Below, piece by piece: positions 29,991 to 41,619 of a DNA stretch of 64,000 nucleotides. The position numbers and the translations under genes were made by a program. The notes under the pieces are model-generated. The model searched no databases. It was not told the origin of the DNA and saw only the letters and a list, made by a program, of their open reading frames with translations. Position 1 is the stretch's first letter, and each line of letters opens with the position of its first letter. Source of the DNA: Takakia lepidozioides (lineage: Eukaryota > Streptophyta > Takakiopsida > Takakiales > Takakiaceae); assembly GCA_030704615.1 (NCBI GenBank), contig CM060733.1:73782001-73846000 (forward strand), given 5' to 3'.

Positions 29991-32395
29991 GCCCCCAACC
30001 CCGTCTGCCCTTAGTCATCCCCGCTGGATGGAAATGCGGCGCCGCCTTTCCAACAACAGGGGATAGAAGGGGGGAAAAAAAATAATCCTAACCATTTTTT
30101 TTCCTCTTGTCATCGTCGCTGGATTGAAATGCGGTGCCGCATTTCCGTCCATAGGGGTGGGGACAAAACAAAATCCCCTCCCCCCCAGCTTTTTTAGTCA
30201 TCCCCGCTGGATGGAAATGCGGTGCCGCATTTCCAACAACAAGGGGTAGAAGGGGGAAAAAAATAGCCCTAACCGTTTTTCTTCCTCTTGTCATCGCCGC
30301 TGGATTGAAATGCGGCGCCGCATTTCCGTCCATACGGTGGGGGGGGCCGTGGGGGGAAAAATAAAAAAATAAAAAAAAAATTGTGGGTTTTTTTTTTTTT
30401 TCTTGGTTGTTCTCTAGTCATCCCCGCTGGATGGAATGCGGCGCCGCATTTCCAACAACAGGGGGAATAGAGAGGAAAAACAATAACCCTAACCTTTTTT
30501 TTCCTCTTGTCATCGCCGCTGGATTGAAATGCGGCGCCGCATTTGCGTCCATAGGGGTGAAAGGCAAAAAATAAATAAATAAATGAAGTTTGTTTTTTTG
30601 TTTTTTTTTGCCCTCTCTAGTCATCCCCGCAGGATCGAAATGCGATGCCGCATTTCCAACAACAGGGGGTAGAGGGGGGGAAAAAAAATAACCGTAAAAC
30701 ATTTTCTTTTCTCTTCTCATCGCCGCTGGATTGAAATGCGGCGCCGCATTTCGGCCTATAGGGGGTAGAGAAAAAAAAATCCAAAAAAAAAATTTCCTTG
30801 TTTTTTCTAGCTCTACCCGTTGGATGGAAATGCGGTGCCGCATTTCCGACCACAGGGGGTGGCGGGTAAGAAAAACCAGAACCCTAATTTTTTTTTCTCT
30901 ATAGTCATCGTCGTTGGATAGAAATGCGGCGCCGCATTTCCAGAAGGCAATGGGTGTATGGCAGGTGGGACGGAACACTGTCATGGAGGCAAGGGTAACT
31001 GGTAGTGGCGATTGAAATGCGGCACCGCATTTCCATCCCACTGTTATGGAGGCAAGGGTAACTGGTAGTGGGGACGGCCGAAATGCGGCACCGCATTTGC
31101 GTCCCCACTGTTATGAATGCAAGGTCTTCCGGCAGTCCGGACGGAAAAGCGGCACTGCGTTTCCGTCCCCACTGTAGTGAAGGCAAGGTCCAATGGCAAT
31201 CCGGACGGAAATGTAGCATTTCCGTCCGTCCCCACTGTAATGATGGCAAGGTCCAATGGCAATCAGGACGGAAATGCGACACCGCATTTCCATCCGTCCC
31301 CACTGTCATGAAGGCAAGGTCCAATGGCAGTCCGGACGGAAATGCGGCACCGCATTTCCGTCCCCATTATCATGAAGGAAGGGTCTCAGGGCAGTCTGGA
31401 CGGAAATGCGAAACCGATTTTCCGTCCCTACTGTCATGAAGGCAAGGGTGTATAGTAGGTGGGACGGAAATGCTGTGCCACATTTCCGTCCTACTATTAT
31501 GGAGGCAAGGGTAACTGGTAGTGGGGACTGAAATGCAGCACCGCATATCCGTCCCCATTGTCATGAAGGCAAGGTCTAATGGCAGTCCGGACGGAAATGC
31601 GGCACCGCATTTCTGTCCCCTCTGTCATGAAGGCAAGGGTGTATGGCTGTCCGAACGGATATGCGGTGCGGCATTTCTGTCCCATTGTCATGAAGGCACC
31701 GGTAAGTGGTAGTGGGGACGACCGTCCCCACCGCAAGCTCGAATGGCAGTCCGCCCACCTCACTTCCCCAAAATCCACTGAAGGGGTACATGTTGATGGC
31801 AGCCTGGACGAAAATGCATCGTCGGGGTTCCGTCCCCTTGACATCCACCCATACTCGCTCCTCAGTGGATCAAATTCGGTGTCAGTCTGCGGCACCCCAT
31901 ATGAGGCAAGTGTTCTGCAATTCGAGTGATACACGACAACATTGTGGATAGATGATAAGAAGGAACCCAGTTGGGGTTGTCCCTGCTCCTACTTTCACGG
32001 GAAGATTTGTCCATGCAAAGTTTGCGGAGGCGACGACGACCCAGTTCTGGTTCTGTAGGCATGACATTATGACTTGTGTCTATGGAAAGCCCAAGTACGG
32101 CATACAAGCAGTGCCAGAGGCTCCCCCGGTGTGGCTGGTGGAACCGGGATACAATATGAGTCAGGTTGAGGCCGACGCCCTTACTGCAGCAGGATTTTGG
32201 ATGGTGCAGCGCACTGACGTCCCCAGACAACCATTTCCGGTTCCACAGCCTCCACCACCGACCCCTATGAGAGCAAGATCAAATGTATGTGACAACTCTA
32301 AGCATCCTACACACCGTTGGGGAAAACCGAAGAGACGGCGACCTCCCTCAAAAGTGAACGAGGCAAGGATGGGGAATGCACTTGGGATGAACTAT
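29523..32395 (-). repeat. Right arm of the 2.86-kb inverted repeat in E2
   Basis: Reverse-complement copy of 24024-26881, including palindromes, homopolymer runs and the transposase fragment. The inner junction joins ParB coding sequence directly to palindrome linker at the shared CCGAAGGGGG. Confidence 0.9.
29600..31640. repeat. E2 palindrome array, inverted copy
   Basis: Mirror image of parts a and b. It carries the same palindromes with a few private changes (29931: GGCGCTGCATTTCC; 30047: GCCGCCTTTCC). It has long G and T runs (29646-29660, 29959-29989). No gene. Confidence 0.9.
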
Positions 32396-32701
32396 ACAAT
32401 CCAGAGCTCAACATAAATGCCCCCACCAGGCTTCGGGCATGTGTATCAGATGGCCACGGCAGGCTCAGTTGTCCGCAATGAGGTGTACACCATCACCATT
32501 TCAGAATTACCCACCTGCAATTGCACCGACTTCCAGATCATGGCGAAGAAGGGGGCATCATACTGCCCTTGCAAGCATCTGTACTACGTGTACCTAAAGA
32601 GCCTCTGGTGTAATTCCACAACTCATCACTTCATACATGCACTAGCGTTGAGCCCCGACGAGATGTACACTCTTCTGAATATGGATCCAGGGGACCAGTG
32701 A
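31930..32701 (+). pseudogene. E2 transposase C-terminal part with intact SWIM motif
   Basis: Reads GKPKYGIQ, PTHRWGKPKRRR and, after a nonsense codon (TAA at 32414-32416 where E1 has GAA), PPPGFGHVYQMATAG. It ends in the SWIM zinc finger CNCTDFQIMAKKG ... CPCKHLYYV, and the stop is at 32699-32701. This is the only family copy here with the complete CxC...CxH motif. SWIM domains are typical C-terminal parts of Mutator-like transposases. Confidence 0.8.
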
Positions 32702-33534
32702 GCTTGGCTTGCGGGGCACAAGACAATGTTACGCCCATCCTTTTCGGAGTTTCAGTTATAGTAGAACTGTACTACTGCAAGTACCTCTAACTTTGGCTAC
32801 AGAAAGGTTTGACTTATGTCTTGTGTACCAGTAACCTATTTTGGTCAAACTAAGATAATACTATGTCATTACCTTCTGTTTTCCACGTGCCTGGATTTTT
32901 GTTTTTTTTGGGGGTTCTTGTTTTTCTGCTCTCCCAAACTTTGCTTATCTCATTCGACCCCTGGCAAGAAAATGCGGCGCCGCAGTTCCAAGTAACGTAG
33001 TAGGTACTGGTAGTTGCAGCCTTGGTCATAGTAAGATAATCGCACCGAGTTTTCAGGGCGCCGACCGTCGAGAACACTGAACCCCTCAGAATTCTCGCAC
33101 GTGCGAATCGTAATGCGGCACCGCATTTCCTAGTGGAGTGGCAAACCTTTCCCGCAGAATGCAGGAAGAAGCAAGAATTTTCAAGCACTGCAGACTGTGT
33201 TGTTGCATGGGGATCATACAATCGTGACAGAAGGGTCAGCTTCATTCCAATGTTAGGGCATATAAAACCGCGGAATACTCTGTACACGCCAGTATGCAGC
33301 GTCCTTTTGCTGTGGTATACTGGATTTCTCATTGCACGGTCAGTTTTTTCCATGAGCAGATTTACAAAACCATGAGCGGAATTGTTACTCACGACATATC
33401 TTTGCCGCATTATAGGATCTGGAACTTCCAAAAACAGCAATGTCAAATTAAAAACTAGTATTTTAATACTTTTTTAATCTGCCGCATTTCCAAATTTGGA
33501 GAAGTCCGCTCATGAAAACCGCGTATCTTAGACT
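32702..33534. other. E2 right subterminal region
   Basis: Reversed counterpart of the E1 left subterminal region. It includes the G-box palindrome at 33095-33106, one degenerate family palindrome at 32969-32988, one at 33112-33130 and two CATGAGC heptamers. No gene. Confidence 0.5.
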
Positions 33535-33602
33535 TCGGCTCACCGCTCATGCGGCTCATGGCTCATGGCTCATGGTTTCTGCTCATGAAATAGTAAACCT
33601 CC
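33535..33602 (-). repeat. E2 terminus
   Basis: Reversed match to the E1 left end: heptamers (GCTCATG) then GAAATAGTAAACCTCC. The next base begins the divergent transposase reading frame, so this is a true insertion edge. The partner end on the left has been deleted. Confidence 0.85.
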
Positions 33603-35317
33603 GTCTCAAGTACAAGAATGCCACCTCAATGGGAGAAGCTGAGAGCACTTACCAGGCAATCCGGGCTTGGTGGTTCTCCTCTGGTGCTGCAACAGGTACC
33701 CACGTAAAGGAGTTGGAGGACTGGTTGGTTTTCTGGCACTTCAGGTACAGACAGTGGGGAGCTTTCATGACGACGGTAAGCCTCTTCAATCCCAAAACCA
33801 GAAATTTTGCATCGTGCCTGTTCATTTGGGGTTCTTCGATTGTCACTTGAAGAACCTCTACCATTTATTTTCGTTCCTGACATATCCATGCAATGCCTCC
33901 TGTAGGACATGTCCTTGGAGGACTTGGCCATCATGCCATCCTGTAATTTGGCGGAGACTGTTCACAACGCCTGGATGCAACAGTCTACCAAAGCAGGTCG
34001 TGACTTGTATGTGGCCACTGCTGATGACATGGTGCGTGCACTTACACAACAAACCAGGTACCGCAATTTTCTGATGGGACGGGGTGGAGGCAAGGGCCCT
34101 GATACGACTTTGTTGATGCTAAGGGCTGCGAGTAGGTCCGGAGTCCCGTCAAAGATGGCCAGAGCTCTAAATAGATGCACTGAAGGGTCCGCTCTACAAT
34201 CCAGGATCCCCCATTTGGAAGGCGAGGAAAGATTTGGATCATGCAAAAGGAAATTGAACACTCTTCCAGGGTCAGATGGAGATTCCCATCGGCCAGACAG
34301 GGTCAATTTCTCTGTGCCAAAGGTGTCTCCACTGCAGACTGAGTCGTGTGCCCGCCCCTTCCCAGGTGGGTCCTCCTCCAGTGGAGCACGTGCAGAACAT
34401 ACAAGCACAGCAGCGGGAATCCCATTGGAGGAGGCGGTGGCCATGGTGCAGGAATCTGATTGCATTGATAGTGAGTGGCATATAGAACGCACCCCACCAG
34501 GATCTAGAGTGGCTTGCATGGCAATTCGGACCCCCTCATTCAAGAAATGCAAATCAAAGATATGCAAAGGCTCCAGGGGGACTCCAGCTCCAACATTCAC
34601 AGGGTTGTTCCGACCTTATCATAGTGGGGAGTCAAAGGACCACAAATTTTGGTTCTGCCCAGACGATATGGCACGATGCGTGAAGGGAACAGTTTGTCCT
34701 TCGGTGATAATGAAACCCCCTCCCCCCGCAATTTGGCCTGTGCAAATTGGGACGTCGCTGTCATCAACCGAGATAAGCATGCTGGAGGAGGGAGGGTTCT
34801 GTCTTGCACGGTCCCGGGTGGTGCCCTCATGCACTGTCGGCACAGATGTGCCACATGCTCCGGCAATGCCGCCACCCTGTGCCGACTCCCACCCAACAAA
34901 AAGAGATGGAAAAACAGTGCGTCGTTTCGCTTCGGGTGCAGATCACGAATGCAAGATGGAATCTGCTAGAATTTTGCAGGCTCGGGTGTCTCGTTTCACC
35001 GAAGTCCCTTCTCCGGGGTATGGACGGATTTACACAGTGCTGTCAATTGGGTCAGTTCTTCATGGCAAAGAATATCAGGTTACCGTCGGGAATTTCCCTT
35101 CGTGCACTTGTCCGGACTTTGTAACGATGCGTGAGGGCGCTCTCGGCATGAGGGGAAGTGGGTCCCCTGCAAGCATCAATATTACATATACCTTGTGATT
35201 ATGTGTTGCGACGGTAAGAGAGACCAATTCATCCACCAAGCCACACTAGGCTATGGAGAAGTGAACACCCTTCTACAGCGGGACACCTCGCGTGGAGCTC
35301 CGCCAACTTCTCTTTGA
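33603..35317 (+). pseudogene. Divergent SWIM transposase, 3' part
   Basis: Continues the gene begun at 23246. It opens in the region just after the catalytic aspartate block (TYQAIRAWWFSSGAATG ... FWHFRYRQWGAFMTT, against IEAWWNTSGAVET and FWHFRYRQ-like text in E4). A 130-bp intron (33776-33905) sits at the same position as in E1/E4. The long exon continues through CNLAETVHNAW, APTFTGLFRPY and KFWFCPDDMARC. The SWIM half CTCPDF is followed by a one-base frame change near 35150 before PCKHQYYIY, and the stop is at 35315-35317. AATAAA is at 35463. The gene is split by E2, lacks its DDE core and is frameshifted. Confidence 0.75.
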
Positions 35318-35634
35318 ACACATACGAGCCATGCCCGCTGCCCATGCTGGTTTGCAGGTTGCCGTGTGAAGACTTTGCATTTCTGACAAACATATGGATT
35401 TCGTTTACGGAACCAAGGCAAATGCACATGCAATTCATTATAAGCGTCTATCTGTGAATTGAAATAAACTGTGACAATCATTCTGAGCTCAAATCTGCCA
35501 TGTTTTCATATTTCTGTTTTTGAGCGGGCATTGCACACATGATGTGTGTTGGCCCCCTTTGTTTTGTCCACGGTAATAGGCCCTCTTCCTGCAATCCTCG
35601 CCTATAGGACCTTCTTCTCCAGCAGATTCGTGCC
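35318..35634. other. 3' flank of the divergent transposase
   Basis: 3' UTR-like DNA with AATAAA at 35463-35468. No other gene or repeat seen. Confidence 0.45.
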
Positions 35635-35735
35635 GCTCACGCTTCCCTGAAGCGTGAGCTCAGCTCACGCTTTGTAGCTTGAACGTGAGCTCAGCTCCCA
35701 GGCTCACGGGGCTGGGCTCACGCCGTAGCTACACT
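35635..35735. repeat. Cluster of GTGAGC inverted repeats
   Basis: A hairpin with arms GCTCACGCTTC / GAAGCGTGAGC and a CCT loop (35635-35659) overlaps a palindrome AGCGTGAGCT-C-AGCTCACGCT (35651-35671). Further GTGAGCTCAGCTC and GGCTCACG units follow to 35725. The motif is unlike the E-family palindrome. It lies downstream of the divergent transposase and ends where E3 begins, so it may be the subterminal motif of the divergent family. Confidence 0.7.
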
Positions 35736-35749
35736 CCATGGAGCCGGGT

Positions 35750-36690
35750 GACGCAAATGCTACAGCGCATTTCCGACCGGTTAAGACCTTCATACTCTCC
35801 AGAACGGAAATGCGGTACCGCATTTCCGTTCTGATTGAGAATTATGAACAACGGGAACTGAAATGCGGCACCGCATTTCCGTCCGAGTCGCACCTTCCGA
35901 CATACCAGAACGGAAATGCGGCGCCGCATTTCCGTTTTCTATCTCAGGCTTGGAGCGGAGGGACAAAAACTTTGCACCGCATTTCCGTTCGTTTGAGACC
36001 TTCATACTCTCCAGAACGGATATGCGGTACCGCATTTCCGTTCTGACTGAAAATCGTGAACCATCGGAACCATCGTGAACAACGGGAACTGAAATGCGGC
36101 ACCGCATTTCCGTCCGAGTCGCACCTTCCGACATTCCAAAACAGAAATGCGGCGCCGCATTTCCGTTTTGTATATGAGGCATGGAGCTGTGGGACGGAAA
36201 TGCGGTGCCGCATTTCCATCCATGTGAAACCTTCATACTCTCCTGACCGGAAATGCGGCACTGCATTTCCATTCAGGTGAGACCTTTATACTTTCCTGAA
36301 CGGAAATGTGGCACGGCATTTCCGTTCATCAACTAAGGTTTGTGAAGGTGGAACGGAAATGCGGTACTGCATTTCCGTTCAGATTGAAAATCATGAACCA
36401 CGAGAACTGAAATGTTGTGCCGCATTTCCGTCCGAATCGCACCTTCCGACATTCCAGAATGGAAATGCGGCGCCGCATTTCCCTTTTGTATCTCAGGCAT
36501 GGAGCTGTGGGATGGAAATGCGGCACCGCATTTCCGTTCAAAAACTAAGGTTTGTGAAGGTGGAACGGAAATGCGGTGCCGCATTTTCTTCCAACAAGTA
36601 CGGTATGTGTAGCGTCGTGATGGTACTTAACGGATATGCGGCACTGCATTTGCATTTTCACTCCAACTCATTAGACGCTGGGACGGAAAT
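35750..36690. repeat. E3 palindrome array 1 (partial)
   Basis: About 18 palindromes in the same linkers as E1 array 1. All four central YR dinucleotides are present (TA at 35816, CA at 35868, CG at 35922, TG at 36207). The array is shorter because of the left truncation. Confidence 0.9.
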
Positions 36691-37002
36691 GCCATGATAT
36701 GTGAACACGTGGAGCAACGGAATTGCGGCACATGTCTGCACTCTATTTGACTGAAGTGGCATGAGGCGACGCGGCCTGACCGTTGGATAATGATGTTTGT
36801 TTTTCGGACGGCAGGCGTACCCTGAACGATTCAAATTTTGTTATGACGCAAAGTCCACGAGGAGACACTTTTGTCCAACCCTTTCGAACCCAAGTGGTGC
36901 ATCACCGCCGTTTCATCTTCTTTTGTCGTGTCTACTCTGTCACCCCTCTCGCGCCCTTTCCATCTGCACTCTTCGCCCCTTTTCCCTGTCTCTGTTCTTC
37001 TT
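36691..37002. other. Upstream region of the E3 ParB-methyltransferase gene
   Basis: Matches 8047-8384 of E1 closely, including the CACGTG-containing segment near 36703-36720. Likely promoter and 5' UTR; no ORF support. Confidence 0.45.
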
Positions 37003-40000
37003 ATGCTCGAACCTGAGAGGGAGGGAGTGCATGCACCAAAGAAGAGACATCGTCGCAAGCTCCGAAAATTGTACTTCGGACGTAGGCCAATGCCGAAGGG
37101 GAGGAAGCAGATGCGTCTACAGGAGGAGATTGCCATCTCGCAACATCAGGGCACGCAGGCAACCCAGCCACCAGTGAGAGCTCCGTGCTATCGGGATTCG
37201 CCAGCTGATCGAGCACCGAAACCCCCCTCATTTTTCTTCTGCAATTCTTAGACTGTATGCTAGGAGACTTGAATGCAGAAGATGTTTGCATGCCTAACCG
37301 GAAAGGTGGACGTGCTGGAGGGATCGAAGGAATCCGAAGAGCCGTAGGCAGAGTCCGTGGAGGTAGCTGCAGCATGCACACCCAGCCGATCCACGAGCAC
37401 GGGTCTTCCTACCGGGCCTAGCCCTATGCGTTTCAAGGATGCGGCTTCGAAGGGAAAGTCTTTGCAGTTCAAAGCCCCAAAGAGCGACTCGCTCAACTTG
37501 TTTATGAACCGGACCAGGCCGCTTCCCCCCCACCCAGGCGAATGAAGCAGATTCAATTGCAGCAGACACCTTCACTTGCAAGAATGAGGAAGCAGAAGGC
37601 GATCAGGGGGAGGGCGGAGCAGTCTCCCGCAAAACTGATTCCACGAGCTGAAGCCCAGTTCCTGCTTGATTTCCAGCCTGGAGATGTTGGGGGCGTCTCT
37701 GCTACAGCGAAGGCAATGGGATCGACTGATTTCGTCGATCTGGTACCGGAGGAGGGTGCTGCTGCTCAATGTTTGCAGCAAGACCTGACCACCGTTGAGG
37801 AAGATCTTCAGAATACTGCAGGCCCGGAGGGGGCCTCTGCAATTGCAAAATTGCCCGCAAAGATTCCCCAGAGTGCAGCTCCAATTGGGGTTGCTCTAGC
37901 TGCTCAGCCCCTACCGCCACCAGCAGAAATGTCTCCGGAGGAATTCCAAAGTGCAGCGGATACAATGTTGGAGGAGACACACAGTAGCATTGGCAGAGTT
38001 CTGGGCAGCAGGGTATTCCAGCGGACTCTTCGAATCCCACTCTGTCGCATGGTCTCCCTTCCCATCGTCAGGCAGGCACTTCCCGGAGATGTGGATAAGC
38101 TCAAGTTCGCATTTCGAGAAGGGTACCGTCTAGGTTCGCCAGCCTTTTACGTTTCCCTTGAGAATGAGGACGACAAATCTTGTGGACCCACTACGGATGA
38201 ATTGTCAACCTGGGATACCCACTGGCACACTCGCAATGACGAATTCGAGGCAACGCTGAAGGGTGATCCAGACTTCGGCCATATGTCGGGTAAAATGTTC
38301 TTTGTGTGGGACGGGAATCACCGACTTCTTGCCTGGTGGGAGTACATCAAGCAGAACCATGCCAAGCACATTGGTTGGCATTACATGGTGGAATGTGTCA
38401 TCCTCAAGGTGAAGGCGGAAGACTCCTCCCTGCTCAAGAATGCCATGGCGGACCTCAACTCGTAAGATACTCATACCCTCCCAAGCACGTTCAAAATGCG
38501 GTGCCGCATTTTGGTTTCCAATCTGTTTTGTTTCCGTGCTTTCGTGGACTGAACTAGAGAGTGTGCCTTGCAGGGTCACTGAAAATGCGTACGTGCATAC
38601 CCACATGGCACATATGTTGTATAGGGTGAGGAAAATTGGTCTCACTGATCCGCACATGTTTGCGGAAATGCTGGAGCCCGAGCTCATTCAGAAAGCCGTG
38701 GCAAAAACTGACCGGACATGGTATCGTCTCACTATGGATGGAATGGTGGAGGTGATATACGAAGTAAGTCGTCCTCCCATTTCCCTCTGCTCATCCTTCC
38801 CCAATTTTCAGTAATCTTTCCACATGAATCGAATGTAACGCTTCTGCATGTTTTTGTTGGCAGTCAAACATCGGCTTGTACGTCAAATGGGATGGAACAC
38901 AGACATTGGAAGACTACGTGACACGTTTCAGATGTGCGTACAAGGACAACCTCTTCGTCAGGGAGCTGCAGACAGCAAGAAGGAGCGTGGAGTTTACACA
39001 TCAGGAGGGAGCGGGAAAAGCTGCAATGCGAATTGTTTACAGGTGAAGCCCAACTGTCCTTGTATGCAAAGCCTGGTTATGAGGTTTGTCTGGGAAATGC
39101 GGCACTGCATTCGCATTTTAAGTTTTCGGTTGCACTCTGCGAGTACGTTGGTCTCAACTTTTGCTCACGCATGCTGACTGCCTTGCAGGTATATGAAATA
39201 CGTGCTTCTTCAGACAGGGGCCCTGGCTCAAGAGCCCCCGTTCTTCATGGCTTGGACCGTGGCGGGCCCAAGCTGTGTCTACACACCCGAGATGCAGAAA
39301 CAATGGCATGCCGCGCATCTCGTTGGATGCCCGTGGTACCTGGACATGTCTAGCGGAATTGTTGACGAGTCTGAGAAAGATCTGCACGCGAAAGCAGAAG
39401 AGAAGAGAAAGGAAAGACGTGTCCCTGCTCGGCCAGAGTCGGCAAATGAAGCTGCTGCTCTGGAACAATCCAGAAAGGCAGCTGAGATGGCACAGAAGAT
39501 GGTGGACGAGCTGTGCAGGCTCAACAGAAGGGGTCCAAGAAGCGGACTCGCCAGCAAGGAGCAGCAGTTGTGACACCCAAGAAAACGAAGAAGCAGAAAC
39601 AGATAGTGCAAGTAGAGGGTGAGGAAGAGGACTCCGATGGAGACTTTGCAACAAGCCCACCCCCCGAAACGCAGCCAAAATCCCCTGTGCCCACCGTTGT
39701 CACGAGAGGGACGAGAACTGGCTTGGCAAAGAAGGCACTCTTCAACCCCCCGGCGGGGCACCCTTTCGAGCCGGTGGAAATGAAGAGGCCGAAAGTGGAT
39801 CCCGATACAGTAGTCCAGTGTGTGAATGAGAGTTTCTTGGCAGCTTTGGATGGACGGGCAGCCAAGTTGGCATACATGAAGACCATGGAGGGTCTGAAGG
39901 GCAGAGCACTGAAGAAGGCGGCTGCTGAAGAGCCATCCGACACCCTTGGGTTTCTGAAGATGGTCTCGTTCTTTGAGAGGGTGTGTGCAGACAAGGATTG

Positions 40001-41488
40001 CAAGAGGGGCGGAAATGCCACCGAGTGGTCTTGCGATATGATCATCTTGGATATTCCGGACGGAGAGCCTGTGGAAGGACTGCAAGCTTTGCCATCATGG
40101 TGTTGGACGACAGAGGCTGTGTGGTTGTCCTGGCGAGCAGAGGCAAAAACACGCAGACAGGAATTGCGAAGTGGACCCGCAAGAGCGCCGTCCCAATTCT
40201 GAAGAAGAAGTGGATATGCATCAACACATTGGGCCTTCGGTCGGAAGGGAAGAAGGTAATTACGACATTGGCACTCGTCCTTTCATTTTCTTAGGAGTTT
40301 TGAAATGCGGTGCCGCATTCGATTTCTAATTGTTCCCCACTGTGTATGCAGATGGAGCAGTTCGATGCATACTGCTTTGTGAAGGAGAACTCCACCTTTG
40401 CTTTCCGGAAGGAGGGATTGTTGGTTGACCCGAACTGCGACCCCATCGATTATGACGTCCTGTTCAACAACGTTCCCACGGAACTTCTCCCTCATAGCCT
40501 CACTTCAATTGAACCCCTGCGGTATTCACGGACTCGGAGCCTTGCCTTCATTCAGACAATTATGGAGACATGCACTGACGTGGAGGGCACAGTGCTCGAC
40601 CTCATCTATGGGATTGGTATGCAGAATCTTGTTGTATGCTGTTCTGCAAATTCTCGTTATGCTTTAATTCGCAACATCTGAAGGGCCATGTCATAATGTG
40701 TGGATGGCATTGTAACAGGTGCCTCAATGTGGGCTGGGCGGTTTTCGGACCGGCACCTCTTTGCCTACGAGGAGGACACATCCGTCTGGGGATCCCATCT
40801 GGAAGGGCTGCAACGGAATGTGAAGGCTCCCATCGAAGCCAAAAACTCCTCGGATTTGTCGGAGTCGGAGGAAGAGACAGTGGACATTGATGCCAAGGAG
40901 AACCCGGAATACAAGTGAGTGCAAACATTGTAAGTTTGCAAAGCCTTCTGGGTGATTTTTTGTCAAACGCATTTCCGGACTGTGGTTCTCATTGGTCTCG
41001 TTGGTGATTGTTATGTGCAGGATTCCAGGATCCGGGTCGAAACATGTAGGGCCTACACTTCCTGCCAGGAAGAATGTCCCGTTCTTTGCGAGGGCCGACT
41101 TCATGACGAGCCGGTGAAGGACTACTCCCTTCCTAGTTATGCAGCTAAACTCGCAAATACAGCGATTAGACGATGTGAGAATCCCAGTAAAGTAGAGCAG
41201 ATTTTGGAGAGGGCTAGGGAGGGCAGAAGGATAAGGAAAGAGTTGGCAACAGCTGAGAAAGGTAGACGGGTGCGAAAGTTCATATGTGATTCAGCGGATG
41301 AGAGCGATGTAGACAGGGAGGACGACGAGCCAACGGAGGTGAGATGGTCGGTTCCGCAAGGTGAAGATGGGATTTTCGAAAGCCTGGCCAACGAGCAGTC
41401 CGCTGGAGATGAGAAAGGCAATGACGGGGTGGAGGCGGAGCAGGACAGTCAAGGACAGGACGACGATAGTGATGATTTTCAAGATTAA
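37003..41488 (+). pseudogene. E3 ParB-like / DNA methyltransferase fusion (deletions, frameshifts)
   Basis: Candidate first ATG at 37003 (MLEPERE, basic). An uninterrupted 307-codon ORF from 37542 carries the full ParB-like region, including MSPEEFQSAAD, IPLCRMVSLP and FVWDGNHRLLAWW, to intron 1 (38462-38573). Other introns: 38764-38863, 39043-39188, 40256-40351, 40617-40718, 40915-41020. Compared with E1, a deletion joins the start of exon 3 in frame to the middle of exon 5 (SNI-GLYVKWDG at 38872), removing about 610 bp. Exon 6 has a one-base loss near 39505 and a 52-bp deletion at 40097 just after DMIILDIPDGEP. Motif I reads DLIYGIG instead of DLICGTG. A further one-base loss lies at 41112. 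No active enzyme is expected. Confidence 0.8.
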
Positions 41489-41533
41489 TAGAATTTTAAT
41501 GAACTCTCTGTACATTTAAATTCTATTCCAGAG

Positions 41534-41542
41534 TATATAAAG
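41534..41542 (+). promoter_or_regulatory. TATA-box-like motif facing E3 array 2
   Basis: TATATAAAG in the same context as 13637-13645 of E1, after the methyltransferase stop and pointing into the palindromes. Confidence 0.35.
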
Positions 41543-41619
41543 GAAATTCTCCCCGTCCTTCATGTCCCCTCTCCCATGTGCTTCACAACGACAACATCGT
41601 CCAAACCTGGTCCCTCCCA

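Larger units (their letters stand above)
24024..33602 (-). mobile_element. E2: rearranged E1-type element with a fold-back structure
   Basis: Bounded on the right by a perfect family terminus (33535-33602, matching 1544-1610 reversed). The left boundary is a truncation inside the transposase. Contents: transposase 3' fragment (minus), palindromes, ParB gene 5' fragment (plus), then an inverted copy of the first 2.86 kb, followed by the rest of the transposase 3' end (plus), subterminal DNA and terminus. It lacks the methyltransferase domain and genes X and Y. It sits between the two halves of the divergent transposase gene. Confidence 0.8.
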
